A stretch of 64,000 nucleotides of DNA, taken from positions 210,325 through 274,324 of the forward strand of contig UCMW01000006.1 of NCBI GenBank assembly GCA_900473745.1, read 5' to 3'. The first letter of the stretch is position 1; the number at the start of each line of letters is the position of its first letter. A model generated the notes under the pieces. That model worked only from the letters and a program-made list of their open reading frames with translations, was not told the origin of the DNA and ran no database searches. Positions 36,363 to 45,408 of this stretch are shown one piece after another. The translations under genes and the position numbers were made by a program. The stretch is from Hyphomicrobiales bacterium. GTDB taxonomy: Bacteria; Pseudomonadota; Alphaproteobacteria; Rhizobiales; Rhizobiaceae.

Positions 36363-37630
36363 CAGCTGGTCCCCCGGTCAGCGAGCTTCATCCGGGCGGC
36401 AATGTCCTCGGTGCCTTCGGCCAGAAGGCTGTCTATGAACCGCTCGAAGCCGGCCTCGTCGCGTCCGGCAAAGTCGCGGCTTTCGGCCGGCAGCTCGACC
36501 AGCAGCTCGCGCACCATCTCGGACACGTCCGCGCGGAAGGCGCTGCGGGAAATCACTTCGTCGCGCATCAGCACTCCAAGTTCGACGACCGGGTCGGCGG
36601 TGGTGGTACCGGCTTCCGATAAGGGGGCGTCAATCGAAAGTTCGACCTTCTCGATCCAGGTCTTGCCAATCCGGTCGCCACGCTGCTCCGCCTCAGTCCG
36701 CATGAGATCGATGTCGCGGCGGATGTGCCAGTTGAGCGGCGTTCGACCGGTGAGCCGCAGGCGGGCGACGAGATGGGGCGACGCGGTGCGTTCGCGCTCT
36801 CTCAAGAGTGCGGTCTCGATTGCTGCGGCCGCGTCGCGCCATTCACTGACCCCGGCCAGATCCACATCGACCCGCTGGAATTGCGCCAAGCTGGTCAGTC
36901 GTTCTTCGACCGTAATCGTCCCGTCATCGGAGACGGTGACGAGCGATACGGTCTTGGCGCCGGCCTCGTTGATGTCGCGACCCTGCGGCATACCGGGCAT
37001 GATGACGGTTGCGGTACCGGCATGTTGGGCGCGCTGATGGATATGGCCAAGCGCCCAGTAATCAAAGCCCGATGCATGCAGGTCGAGGACATTGCAGGGG
37101 GCATAGGCGTCGTGTCCCGGCGAGCCGGCAAGGCTGCTATGCATGATGCCGATATTGATCGCACCTTGAACCGGCGGCCGGTATTTTGGCAGCAGGCTTT
37201 CCGGCGCTTGCGGCTTGGCGAAGCTCAGGCCGTGGATCGCCACCTGCAGACTTCCCTTGGTGATCTCAAGGGCCTCAGCATGGCCGCCAAAGATCCTGAC
37301 CGTCTCTGGCATGACAAGTTCCCGGGCAATCTTGGACAAAGCATCGTGATTGCCCTTGATCAGATAGGTGCGGATGCTGGCCTGATGCAGTCGCTCCATC
37401 TGGCTTGCGAGAAACCGTGCCGTTTTCATCGACGTCTGGTCGCCGTCATAGAGATCGCCGGCGATGATCAGGGCATCGACCTGTTCCTCGAGGCAGAGAT
37501 CGACAATCGCGACAAATGCCTGCCGGCTGGCATCGCCGACGAGTTCGGCAAGGTCAGGATTGCGCAAGGCAAGCGAGCGGAGCGGCGAGTCGAGATGGAT
37601 ATCGGCGGTGTGGACGAAGCGAAAGGGCAT
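36362..37630 (-). CDS. YhaO-like SbcD/Mre11-type metallophosphoesterase
   Basis: This is a 422-residue nuclease. The metal motifs are in order: HTADIHLDSPL, IAGDLYDGD, KGNHDAL, and GHIHQRA, with the His of IGIMHSSL between. It is related to the SbcD/Mre11 and YhaO families of DNA repair exonucleases. It sits in a two-gene operon with the YhaN-like ATPase, an analogue of SbcCD. The start MPFRFVHTADIH is standard. Confidence 0.88.
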   Translation of the reverse strand: MPFRFVHTADIHLDSPLRSLALRNPDLAELVGDASRQAFVAIVDLCLEEQVDALIIAGDLYDGDQTSMKTARFLASQMERLHQASIRTYLIKGNHDALSKIARELVMPETVRIFGGHAEALEITKGSLQVAIHGLSFAKPQAPESLLPKYRPPVQGAINIGIMHSSLAGSPGHDAYAPCNVLDLHASGFDYWALGHIHQRAQHAGTATVIMPGMPQGRDINEAGAKTVSLVTVSDDGTITVEERLTSLAQFQRVDVDLAGVSEWRDAAAAIETALLRERERTASPHLVARLRLTGRTPLNWHIRRDIDLMRTEAEQRGDRIGKTWIEKVELSIDAPLSEAGTTTADPVVELGVLMRDEVISRSAFRADVSEMVRELLVELPAESRDFAGRDEAGFERFIDSLLAEGTEDIAARMKLADRGTS

Positions 37631-37727
37631 GGGTCAGCTTGGATCCGTACTGTTCGATATTGCCTGGACACTGGGGCAGTCGGGGAGGGTAGGGTAGGGG
37701 ATCTTCCAGCGAGGTCGATCCGTCATC

Positions 37728-37812
37728 CGCGCTTGTTGCCGTCGCGATGCTGATGCCTCCGATGCTCTACATTGGGGCCGGATCTCACCCGCGTGCGGAT
37801 CTGATCGGGGCG
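37728..37812. repeat. Intergenic palindromic repeat, copy 2
   Basis: The GTCGCGATGCTGATGCCTCC stretch and the CCGGATCTCACCCGCGTGC part align with the repeat at 32530. The palindromic arms are decayed compared with copy 1. The two copies flank the yhaN-yhaO operon. Confidence 0.45.
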
Positions 37813-37888
37813 TGAGAAAAGTGCTTTCTGTCGACGTGTGACAGTCGCGGAGAATGCTTGCGACATGCCGACCTCCTGCCTCTCCTGT

Positions 37889-38065
37889 TCAGCCTCGCGT
37901 AGCATCCCGGCTTGGCAGTGAATTGGCATAGGCAGCGGCTTCGCCGGAATAGGGGAAGTCGTCGCCGAGCTGATCACTGTCCTTGTAGACTTTGAACAGA
38001 GGGCCTTCGACCTCAACGATTTTGTAACCGTTCACGTAGTCGATCTTTTGCGTTTTCCACGCCAT
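37889..38065 (-). CDS. Small conserved-looking protein of unknown function
   Basis: This is a 58-residue soluble protein, MAWKTQKIDYVNGYKIVEVE at the start and ending near AAYANSLPSRDATRG. AGGAAAGG precedes the ATG at 38065. It sits downstream of and in the same direction as HU, 66 bases away. I do not recognise a family. Confidence 0.55.
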   Translation of the reverse strand: MAWKTQKIDYVNGYKIVEVEGPLFKVYKDSDQLGDDFPYSGEAAAYANSLPSRDATRG

Positions 38066-38131
38066 TGTGAGCCTTTCCTGTTCTCTCATCTGGATACACC
38101 GCCCGACGAGGCGGTGCATCCAGTGTCAGGG

Positions 38132-38410
38132 TTACTTGTTCAGTGCATCCTTGAGCGCCTTGGCAGGTGCAAAGGTCAGCTTCTTTGAGGCAGCGACTGT
38201 CATCTTTTCTCCAGTCGCAGGATTCCGGCCCTCGCGCTCAGGCGACGCCTTCACCTTGAATTTCCCGAAGCCCGGGATCGAGGTTTCTGCGTCGGAGGCA
38301 GCTGCATCTGCGATCGCCTGGAACACGGTCTCTACGATTGCTTTCGCCTGAACCTTCGTCAGGCCGTTGGCGGCGGCGATCTTGTCGGCGATCTCATTGG
38401 TCGTGGTCAT
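38132..38410 (-). CDS. HU-type DNA-binding protein
   Basis: This 92-residue histone-like protein has the HU/IHF pattern: N-terminal helices (TTTNEIADKIAAANGLTKVQ), FGKFKVKASPEREGRNPATG with the flexible arm, and the ending KKLTFAPAKALKDALNK. It is an HupA/HupB-like dimer that bends and packs DNA. An extra HU copy is common on rhizobial replicons. Confidence 0.93.
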   Translation of the reverse strand: MTTTNEIADKIAAANGLTKVQAKAIVETVFQAIADAAASDAETSIPGFGKFKVKASPEREGRNPATGEKMTVAASKKLTFAPAKALKDALNK

Positions 38411-38815
38411 AAAAAACTCTCCCCATCTTCTAACAAAGGTGAAATTCGTGTCAGCTTATTGCCGGGTTGTCATCTGCGACGATAAGCGTGAGATGCAGAT
38501 CGCGTTAATGTCCACAGGTGGTTTCGGCCTGTCGCTCGTTTGCGCGTTTCGCCAAGGACATCGTGACATACACAAATGGACCTCAAGGCTTGCCGGTGAT
38601 CCCCCGATCAAGCGTCTGACTGCCTTCGACCGCTCCCCGGCCGGATGCTATAAGTTTGAGAGATCTCGGTGAAGAGCCATGCTTTGAACGCATGCCCGAC
38701 CTGAGAACCCGTGCCTTTTCCGGGGAATTGAGGACTCTATATTCCGATCATCGAAACGACGTCGGGACCAAAGCAAGGTTGCTGGCGTCAGGATACCTCA
38801 CGAAAGGGGATCATC
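38411..38815. other. Intergenic region without recognised genes
   Basis: No supported gene or element is seen in these 405 bases. Confidence 0.45.
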
Positions 38816-38962
38816 ATGAACGTAGCCCGCTCTTTCCATAACTGGCGCAAGTATCGTCAGACCGTCACCGAACTCGGCCGCATGAGCGCCCGCGAACTGC
38901 AGGATCTCGGCATCGATCGCGCTGACATCCACAGCGTCGCCCGGCAGTCGGTCGCGCGTTAA
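38816..38962 (+). CDS. DUF1127 small protein
   Basis: This is a 48-residue basic protein. FHNWRKYRQTVTELGRMSAR then ELQDLGIDRADIHSVAR is the DUF1127 pattern, found in many copies in rhizobia. GAAAGGGGA lies 6-8 bases before the ATG. Short DUF1127 proteins have been linked to RNA turnover and phosphate or stress regulation in other alphaproteobacteria; the role of this one is not known. Confidence 0.88.
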   Translation: MNVARSFHNWRKYRQTVTELGRMSARELQDLGIDRADIHSVARQSVAR

Positions 38963-39097
38963 GCGCATTTTCCAGACCATCCTGGCCGACTATGTGCCCG
39001 CTGATGAGGCGGGCGTTCTGCGTCTGGATGTTGATTTGCACTGAGATTCGAACCGGGAGGTCGGATAGGGGGGGTGCGGATAAAAAGTTGGACTGTT

Positions 39098-39320
39098 CTA
39101 AATGCTGAGGCCGAAGCTGTTGCGGTATTAGACAGGGCTGAGTGATCCCAGTGATATCTTGAGGCGTTCCTTCTGGTACCAGCGGTGTCGGCGTCCACCT
39201 CCGCCACGAACTGCTCGATTGCGATCGTTTTCCAGTCTCATGGATAGAAGAGTTCGGTTTCCAACCGGCCGAAGAAGCTTTCGCACGCTCCGTTGCGTTG
39301 TGAAAAAGCTCCAACGTAAA
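39098..39320 (-). pseudogene. Decayed IS3-family transposase end
   Basis: Reading the minus strand, NGACESFFGRLETELFYP is followed by a stop and then, in shifted frames, WKTIAIEQFVAEVDA and ERLKISLGSLSP with a stop. This is the C-terminal end of an IS3-type integrase-core transposase with several inactivating changes. Upstream sequence to about 39380 may be more of it. It is dead, but shows past transposition near the Fic gene. Confidence 0.65.
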
Positions 39321-39528
39321 CTCCATGGAGAAACTCCTTGTCGCTCATCCATGGAATGTCGATCACAGATCAGGCAGCGGCTGCCAATGTGGGACCAGAA
39401 CACCGGTACCGTTGATGGTGCCAGGACCCGCGTCGCATAGACACACTGATGCCGCGACGGCAGCTGCGAGAGCTCGAGGAAGCGTTCTCAACATTGGCTC
39501 GGGAGGATGCCGAGGCGGAGAAGGTCGC

Positions 39529-40641
39529 TTATGCGTTGGCCACAATGTTCAGCCGGTAGCGCGTTGCCTTGCGCTCGCCGCTGCGTAGCAGCGCGCCTTT
39601 CTCGACCAGATCCGAGAGGTCGCGCGTTATGGTCGAGGGCGGAGCGCCGGTGATTGTCGCGTAGTTGCCAGCGCTCAGGCCCCCAGTGAATCCCTCAGGG
39701 CCTTCAGCCAGCATTCGGAGTAGCACTTTCTCCTGCCGCTCGTTCAGTGCACCACGCAACCTGTCCATCAAACGCGTCTTCTCGATCAGGAAGCGGACCA
39801 ACTCGTCCGCTGATTTTTGGGCATCGAGTGCCCGATCCGCGAACCATGAGAGCCAGGCATCGATCGCAAGCGTGGTGCTCGCCGCTTCCAGCATAGCGTA
39901 ATAGCCTTTGCGGTGTCTGAGCAGCGAATTGGACAATGCGCTGAAGGTCGGCGTCGAGATCGCCCGTGCAAGGGCGCTTTCGGCGATCGCGCGGCCTATG
40001 CGGCCATTGCCGTCCTCGAAAGGATGAATGCTCTCGAACCACAGATGAGCGATGCCGGCACGGGTGAGAGCCGCAAGCGGGTCTGCACCTTCTGGTGAGG
40101 TTTGTTCCAGCCATTCCAGAAGCCTGCTCATCTCCGCTGCCAGACGTTCGGATGGAGGCGCTTCGAAGTGCACGCGCTGGCGCCCGAATGCACCTGAGAC
40201 AATCAGCATTGCTTCGTTATGGCGGCGAAAGCTGCCGATATCGGCGATGTCGCGGCGGCCGTTCATGATCATTCGGTGCCATTCGAACAGCCGCTCCTCG
40301 GTTATGGGGTCAAGCGGGTGGCGATATAGGTCCGCCATCATTTCGGCGATGCCTGCCTCCGCTGGCCTGCTGCGGTAAGCTGCAGCGGACATTCCGAGTT
40401 GCCGCCGAAGGGACGATTGCACGCTTTCGCGGTCGAGCACTTCCCCTTCGATCGCCGATGTGCTCAGTGCATCGGAGCTGAGCAGCTCGATGACGACCTC
40501 TTCGCGGTCGTCTTTCCCTAGATGGCGCATGGTGCCGACGGAGATTGCCGCATTCTCTATGAATGCCTGCTCCCTGACCCGCAGAAGTTCAGGGTTCCAT
40601 TCGAACTTCGGCCACCCCACCAATTCCCAATTCCATGCCAT
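39529..40641 (-). CDS. Fic family protein with N-terminal inhibitory motif
   Basis: This 370-residue protein has the Fic motif HPFEDGNGRIGR (about 206-217), with catalytic His at the front. An inhibitory helix motif is visible upstream in LSTSAIEGE (about 59-67), so it is class II, self-inhibited. A DUF4172-like N-terminus and a C-terminal winged helix (GLSAGNYATITGAPPSTITR) frame the domain. Such proteins add AMP to target proteins; the target is not known. The last bases carry an internal region open toward the IS remnant. ATG at 40641 has no clear ribosome site but begins the homology. Confidence 0.88.
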   Translation of the reverse strand: MAWNWELVGWPKFEWNPELLRVREQAFIENAAISVGTMRHLGKDDREEVVIELLSSDALSTSAIEGEVLDRESVQSSLRRQLGMSAAAYRSRPAEAGIAEMMADLYRHPLDPITEERLFEWHRMIMNGRRDIADIGSFRRHNEAMLIVSGAFGRQRVHFEAPPSERLAAEMSRLLEWLEQTSPEGADPLAALTRAGIAHLWFESIHPFEDGNGRIGRAIAESALARAISTPTFSALSNSLLRHRKGYYAMLEAASTTLAIDAWLSWFADRALDAQKSADELVRFLIEKTRLMDRLRGALNERQEKVLLRMLAEGPEGFTGGLSAGNYATITGAPPSTITRDLSDLVEKGALLRSGERKATRYRLNIVANA

Positions 40642-40982
40642 GGGCGATAAACTCCATATTTATCGCCCATAGTGCCGCAATAATGTGAGCGATAAAAGCA
40701 GTTTGTTTCGCTCATAGTTTGGAAGATGTAAAGTTACAGGCACCTTGTCGTCGATGGTGTCCAGCACGCACCTTGATGCGATCAACCCGAAACGCAGCTC
40801 GCAGAATTCGGGCGGCTGTCTCTAAACATAGCGGCAGTAAAAATCGACGAAGAGTTGCTTGAAGCATATGCATCCAGACTGGTTGGTGATCACTCGGTCG
40901 CGCCTGGCGCATTCATGACGATGATCGTGTTCCTGAGCGATAGGAAGACTTGTAATAGCTCGCTCATTGTCATTTTTGTGAG
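40642..40982. other. Intergenic region between fic and the broken PIN gene
   Basis: No supported gene. It likely holds sequence brought in when the PIN toxin lost its 3' part. Confidence 0.35.
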
Positions 40983-41210
40983 TTATTGAAGGGCCACATC
41001 TCCTGTCGGCCTCAAGAGGATCCGCCCGCCCTTATCCTGGCTATTCTTTACTGAGGAATCAGCCAGATTGCGCATCCACTCATCATGTATATCGTCGGTC
41101 CGGCGCGCCTCGACGAGACCGTCGAAGACGCACTGGATCAGAATGTTGCGCAGGTGGAAGGGGTAGAGGACGCAGGCATCGTAGACCGCGACGGGCGGAT
41201 TAGAGGCCAT
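40983..41210 (-). pseudogene. Truncated PIN-domain toxin
   Basis: This frame encodes 75 residues. The first 50 or so (VAVYDACVLYPFHLRNILIQ, then VEARRTDDIHDEWMRNLA) match the N-terminal half of PIN-type ribonucleases, including the first acidic residue in YDACV. After that the sequence turns into unrelated residues and stops; the later catalytic acids are missing. A full protein of this type is about 180 residues. It overlaps the antitoxin gene by 11 bases. Probably inactive. Confidence 0.7.
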
Positions 41211-41646
41211 AGGTCTCGATCAGGTACTCCGTGTCCTCGGCCAGCGCTTCCATCGCCGTATGTCGTTTGTCGAGCTTCGACTTCAACGCGAGCACATCCT
41301 TAAGGAGGGCGCGGCGGTGTTTGCCGACGTAGCGGAATGCCAGATCGCCCCGGTCCATGCGCAAGACGACGAGCGGGCGGGAGATGCCGAGAATGACTGA
41401 AATTTCGCTCGGGCTCAGTTCCTGATCCTCGGCCAGCAAGGCAACGCGCTCTCCGCGCAGCAGGTGCGCCAGAGGGGCTTCAACAGCCGCGGCGGCCGAG
41501 GGCGGAATCGGGAGCGTCCGCTCCTTGCCACCTGCATCACGAACGTAGAGTTCCAGCGTGTCGCCGGCAACCAGCTTTGGCAAGGGCGTTGCTATTTTTC
41601 GGTCGTGATCTGACAGTCTGGCGAAATGAACAACCTGGCTGGCCAT
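41200..41646 (-). CDS. Antitoxin-like protein with helix-turn-helix
   Basis: This is a 148-residue protein with an excisionase-like helix-turn-helix (ELSPSEISVILGISRPLVV, then FRYVGKHRRALLKDVLAL). It is typical of antitoxins paired with the PIN toxin that follows. Since the toxin is truncated, it may now be a leftover or a DNA-binding repressor only. Confidence 0.7.
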   Translation of the reverse strand: MASQVVHFARLSDHDRKIATPLPKLVAGDTLELYVRDAGGKERTLPIPPSAAAAVEAPLAHLLRGERVALLAEDQELSPSEISVILGISRPLVVLRMDRGDLAFRYVGKHRRALLKDVLALKSKLDKRHTAMEALAEDTEYLIETYGL

Positions 41647-41816
41647 GACGGTATCTCCTTGGATGCCAAGCGAACAGAGCCTCTAACTGCAATAAGTGAA
41701 AGTTAAGGTTGGTTGCAATGGTGGTGATGGGGCGGTTCTCGGAACGCTGGTTCGATTCCCATCCAGGCGAGGTACTGGGCTTCGGGTTCGCATTTGTTCG
41801 CTGATTAGCTCTTAGG

Positions 41817-42716
41817 TCAGTTAGGCATGTTGAATGAGCGACGGAAATAAGATCGCACGGCCTCCATTGTGGGACTAAACTCGGCGTTGCGCTTCCATGC
41901 CAGGCCAACATCCATCGACGGAATGGGGTCGGTCAAAGTGATAGTCTCGATGCGGCGGCCTTCCAGCGACCAGGGACGATGAACCATGTCGGAAAGGATC
42001 GCGACGCCCTGAGCGTTTGCCACCAGCGAGCGGACGGCTTCGACAGATGAGGTCCGCAGCGTGATTTTCGGTAGATAGGGTGTCTGGCTCCAATACTTCA
42101 TTGAGCTGTGAGAGGCCTCATCTACAGTCAGCATGATGTAATCTTCCTCGGAGACGTCCTTCAGGCCTATCTGGTTTTCGCTCAGTAAGCGGTGACGCGC
42201 GGGCACCCAGAGACGTCGCTGCGAACTGAGAAGCTTTTCGGCGACCAGTTCCGGGTTGAGGATGTTGGACGTCAGCATAACGGCGATATCGTAGCGATTG
42301 GCGAGCAACCCTTCCTCGACCGATTCCCGGTTCATCTCGAAGAGCTGAATCGCCAGGCCGGGAAATTGGCGTTTCATACGCTCGATGTGGAAGGGCAGGA
42401 AGTAGCCAATGACGGTATATGTCGCTGCGATGCTGAGCGTGCCGGTGACTTTTTCCGAAACGAGGCTGGGCTGCGTCGCCTCCTCGACTTTCTGCATGAT
42501 CTCATAGGCTTGGGATAAAAACCTCCGGCCGGCGCCGGTCAGGTCCATGCCATGCGGCGTGCGCTCAAAAAGGGCCGCACCAATCGTTTCCTCCAGATCC
42601 TTGATGGCGGTCGTTACCGCCGACTGCGAAATCGCCAGATTGATCGCGGCCTGAGATACCTGCCCCGCTTCTGCCGTCGCGATGAAATAGCGGATCTGGC
42701 GAAGGCTGAGCGACAT
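41817..42716 (-). CDS. LysR-family regulator next to the pxp operon
   Basis: This is a 299-residue regulator with an N-terminal winged helix (RQIRYFIATAEAGQVSQAAI, SQSAVTTAIKDLEE) and a periplasmic-binding-like effector domain. It is divergent from pxpA with a 281-base gap, the layout expected for a local activator or repressor. The effector is unknown; a substrate of the pxp or ABC operon is a fair guess. Confidence 0.88.
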   Translation of the reverse strand: MSLSLRQIRYFIATAEAGQVSQAAINLAISQSAVTTAIKDLEETIGAALFERTPHGMDLTGAGRRFLSQAYEIMQKVEEATQPSLVSEKVTGTLSIAATYTVIGYFLPFHIERMKRQFPGLAIQLFEMNRESVEEGLLANRYDIAVMLTSNILNPELVAEKLLSSQRRLWVPARHRLLSENQIGLKDVSEEDYIMLTVDEASHSSMKYWSQTPYLPKITLRTSSVEAVRSLVANAQGVAILSDMVHRPWSLEGRRIETITLTDPIPSMDVGLAWKRNAEFSPTMEAVRSYFRRSFNMPN

Positions 42717-42851
42717 TGGAGTTCCAATCTGTTTCGTTGTTTATGACCATTGGAAAATCAGATGGACGGGTAGGGTGTCCCAATTGTTCTTCTCTCTAGC
42801 ATACGCGGAAACTCACCAAATTACTGATATTTCCAGCGATTCTCGTCTAAT

Positions 42852-42867
42852 CGGCCGAAAATCCATC
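42852..42867. promoter_or_regulatory. Shared 16-base element upstream of pxpA
   Basis: CGGCCGAAAATCCATC is identical to bases 48595-48610, upstream of the ABC operon. It lies about 130 bases before the pxpA start and probably binds a common regulator. Confidence 0.5.
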
Positions 42868-42997
42868 ATCTGAATTTTCGATATGATGCTTCTGAAAATA
42901 GAATTTTTCAAATGAATTAATTCTTCCTAACCTTTTCTGACCAAAGCAAAGGCACCATTAGCTTGTGCGCAATAATCAGGCAAGGCAGGGACGGAAC

Positions 42998-43774
42998 GTG
43001 GCACTCGAAGTCGTGGACATCAATTGCGATATGGGCGAAGCCTTTGGTCGCTGGCGCGTCGGGGATACGGACGACGATGTGCTGATGGGGCTGATCAGCT
43101 CCGCCAATATCGCGACGGGCTTTCATGCCGGCGACCCGAATCTGATGGACCATACGGTGCGCACCGCCGTGCAGCATGGCGTCGGGATCGGGGCCCATCC
43201 CGGCTATGACGATCTGCAGGGCTTCGGTCGTCGCAAGATCAATGGCACGGCCCGCGAGCTGGTCAACGACATGGTCTATCAGGTCGGCGCCTTACGCGAA
43301 TTTGCCCGCCGTCATGGCGCGAGCCTCCAGCATGTGAAGCCGCATGGTGCGCTCTACATGGAAATGGCGGTCAACCCTGAACTGGCGCAGATCTTCGTTC
43401 AGTATATGCGCACCGTGGCACCCAATGCCTATGTGCTGTGTATGGCAGGGTCTGTCACTGAAAGGGCAGCGATTGAGGCCGGCCAGCCCGTCGTGCGCGA
43501 ATTCTATGCCGACCGCGATTATGACGAGAGCGGTTCGATTGTCTTTACCCGCGATGTCGGACGCCCGGATGCTGCAGCGATCGCCCGCAAGGTGGTGCGC
43601 GCCTGCACGCATGGTACCGTCACGACAGTAACCGGAAAGGACATCGACATCCCCTTTGAAAGCATCTGCTTCCATTCCGACACGCTGGGCGCACTCGATA
43701 TCGTCCGCCAGATGCGTGAGGCGCTGGTCGCGGAAGGCATTCGCATCGCGCCCCTGTCCGAAATCATCAAGTAA
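42998..43774 (+). CDS. pxpA: PxpA/LamB-YcsF family, 5-oxoprolinase subunit A
   Basis: This is a 258-residue protein. [46 protein letters not shown] and HVKPHGALY are diagnostic of the YcsF/LamB family. PxpA works with PxpBC to open 5-oxoproline with ATP. GTG at 42998 with AGGGACGG upstream is preferred to an earlier GTG. It is first in a five-gene operon. Confidence 0.92.
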   Translation: MALEVVDINCDMGEAFGRWRVGDTDDDVLMGLISSANIATGFHAGDPNLMDHTVRTAVQHGVGIGAHPGYDDLQGFGRRKINGTARELVNDMVYQVGALREFARRHGASLQHVKPHGALYMEMAVNPELAQIFVQYMRTVAPNAYVLCMAGSVTERAAIEAGQPVVREFYADRDYDESGSIVFTRDVGRPDAAAIARKVVRACTHGTVTTVTGKDIDIPFESICFHSDTLGALDIVRQMREALVAEGIRIAPLSEIIK

Positions 43775-43786
43775 CCGGAGACAAAG

Positions 43787-44029
43787 ATGAGCAAGCTCGA
43801 GATCAGATCGCCACTTCCTGGCACTTTCTACCGCAAGCCGGCTCCGGATGCCGCCGCGTTCAAGGCCGATGGCGAAGCCGTGGCCATTGGCGATGTGATC
43901 GGCCTCATCGAGGTGATGAAGACGTTTCACGAGATCCGCGCCGATGTCGCCGGAGCAGCCGTCGTCTTCATCGCCGAAGACAATGAACCGATCATGGCGG
44001 GCCAGGTGATTGCCGAGGTCGAGGCATGA
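43787..44029 (+). CDS. accB: Biotin carboxyl carrier protein
   Basis: This is an 80-residue biotinyl domain. The biotin Lys is Lys45 in IEVMKTFHEI, with flanking RSPLPGTFYRKP and EPIMAGQVIAEVEA. It is shorter than the AccB of fatty acid synthesis, so it is likely dedicated to this operon. It overlaps the biotin carboxylase gene by 4 bases (ATGA). Confidence 0.92.
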   Translation: MSKLEIRSPLPGTFYRKPAPDAAAFKADGEAVAIGDVIGLIEVMKTFHEIRADVAGAAVVFIAEDNEPIMAGQVIAEVEA

Positions 44030-45408
44030 CCATCCGCTCGATCCTTGTCGCTAACAGGGGCGAAATCGCGGTCAGGATCATCCGGTCCGCAAAGGCCCTC
44101 GGGATCCGCACCGTGCAGGTCTATTCCGCCGCCGACCGAGACATGCTGGCCGTGAAGATGGCCGATGTTTCGGTCGAGATTGGGCCGCCGTCTGCCGCCA
44201 AGTCCTATCTCAATATTGCAGCCGTGATGAAGGCCGCTGCAGCGACAGGCGTCGATGCGGTTCATCCGGGGTACGGTTTCCTCTCTGAGAATGCATCCTT
44301 TGCGCAAGCGGTGGTGGATGCAGGCCTCATTTTCATCGGGCCGAGTGCGGACGCCATCCGACTGCTCGGCGACAAGGTCGAGGCTCGCAAGGTTGCCAAG
44401 AAGGCTGGCGTACCCACTGTGCCCGGTTCGGAAGGTCGCATCGACGATCTCGAGGCCGCCCGCGCTGTTGTCACCGGGATCGGGTTTCCGGTGATGATCA
44501 AGGCGGCTGCTGGTGGTGGTGGTCGCGGCATCCGCATCGCCGAGACCATTGAAGATTTCGAACGCCATTTCCCGCAGGCTTCCGCCGAAGCTCTTGCTGC
44601 CTTTGGTGACGGCGGACTTTATGTCGAGAAGGTCATCACCCGCGCCCGGCATATCGAGGTCCAGGTGCTCGGTGACGGCGTGGATGCGGTCCACTGCTTC
44701 GAGCGCGAGTGTTCGCTGCAGCGTCGCCGGCAGAAGGTCTGGGAAGAGGCGCCCGCCGTCCGCCTGCCGGATGCCGTGCGCGCAAAACTCTGCGCCAGTG
44801 CTGTGGCTCTGGCCCGCGAGGTCCAGTATCGGGGCGCCGGCACGGTCGAGTATCTCTATGACGAGGCGAGTGGCGAATTCTATTTCATCGAGGTCAATAC
44901 CCGCATCCAGGTCGAACATCCGGTGACGGAAATGGTCACAGGCATCGATCTCGTGCAGGAAATGATACGCATTGCAGGCGGCGCCAGGCTTTCGGTCCGT
45001 CAGGACGAGATCAGGGTCCAGGGACACGCCATCGAATGCCGCATCAATGCTGAGGACCCGGCGCGCGGCTTCATGCCGGCACCCGGCACGGTCGAAACGC
45101 TGACGGTTCCGGAAGGTCAGGGCATCCGCTTCGACACCATGCTCTATGCCGGCTATCAGGTGCCGCCCTTCTATGACTCGCTGCTGGGCAAGCTGATTGT
45201 CTGGGGCGAGACCCGCGAAAGCTGCATCGCACGCCTGAGCGAGGCGCTTCAGACCTTGCAGATCAATGGGCTATCAACGACCATCCCGTTGCACCAGGCG
45301 CTGGCCGCAGACCCCGCCGTCGCCTCTGGCGATGTCCATACCCGGTTCCTTGAACCCTGGCTGGACACCGCGTTCGAGACCGCTGTTCCACCAAAGGAGG
45401 TTGCGTGA
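44026..45408 (+). CDS. accC: Biotin carboxylase (AccC-like)
   Basis: This 460-residue ATP-grasp enzyme has an N-terminal domain (RSILVANRGEIAVRIIRSAK), the glycine loop GGGGRGIRIA, VHPGYGFLSENA and the catalytic FIEVNTRIQVEHPVTE. It carboxylates biotin on the carrier encoded just before. With PxpB and PxpC it supplies the biotin-carboxylase part of a urea-carboxylase-like set. Operon position suggests it does not serve fatty acid synthesis. Confidence 0.94.
   Translation: MTIRSILVANRGEIAVRIIRSAKALGIRTVQVYSAADRDMLAVKMADVSVEIGPPSAAKSYLNIAAVMKAAAATGVDAVHPGYGFLSENASFAQAVVDAGLIFIGPSADAIRLLGDKVEARKVAKKAGVPTVPGSEGRIDDLEAARAVVTGIGFPVMIKAAAGGGGRGIRIAETIEDFERHFPQASAEALAAFGDGGLYVEKVITRARHIEVQVLGDGVDAVHCFERECSLQRRRQKVWEEAPAVRLPDAVRAKLCASAVALAREVQYRGAGTVEYLYDEASGEFYFIEVNTRIQVEHPVTEMVTGIDLVQEMIRIAGGARLSVRQDEIRVQGHAIECRINAEDPARGFMPAPGTVETLTVPEGQGIRFDTMLYAGYQVPPFYDSLLGKLIVWGETRESCIARLSEALQTLQINGLSTTIPLHQALAADPAVASGDVHTRFLEPWLDTAFETAVPPKEVA

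Noticed and set aside
40712..40912. A 66-codon minus-strand frame between fic and the PIN gene
   Set aside because: No recognisable domain and no start signal; probably chance.
41745..41775. tRNA-like T-loop (GGTTCGATTCC)
   Set aside because: The arms do not pair as a T-stem and no acceptor or anticodon arm is present.
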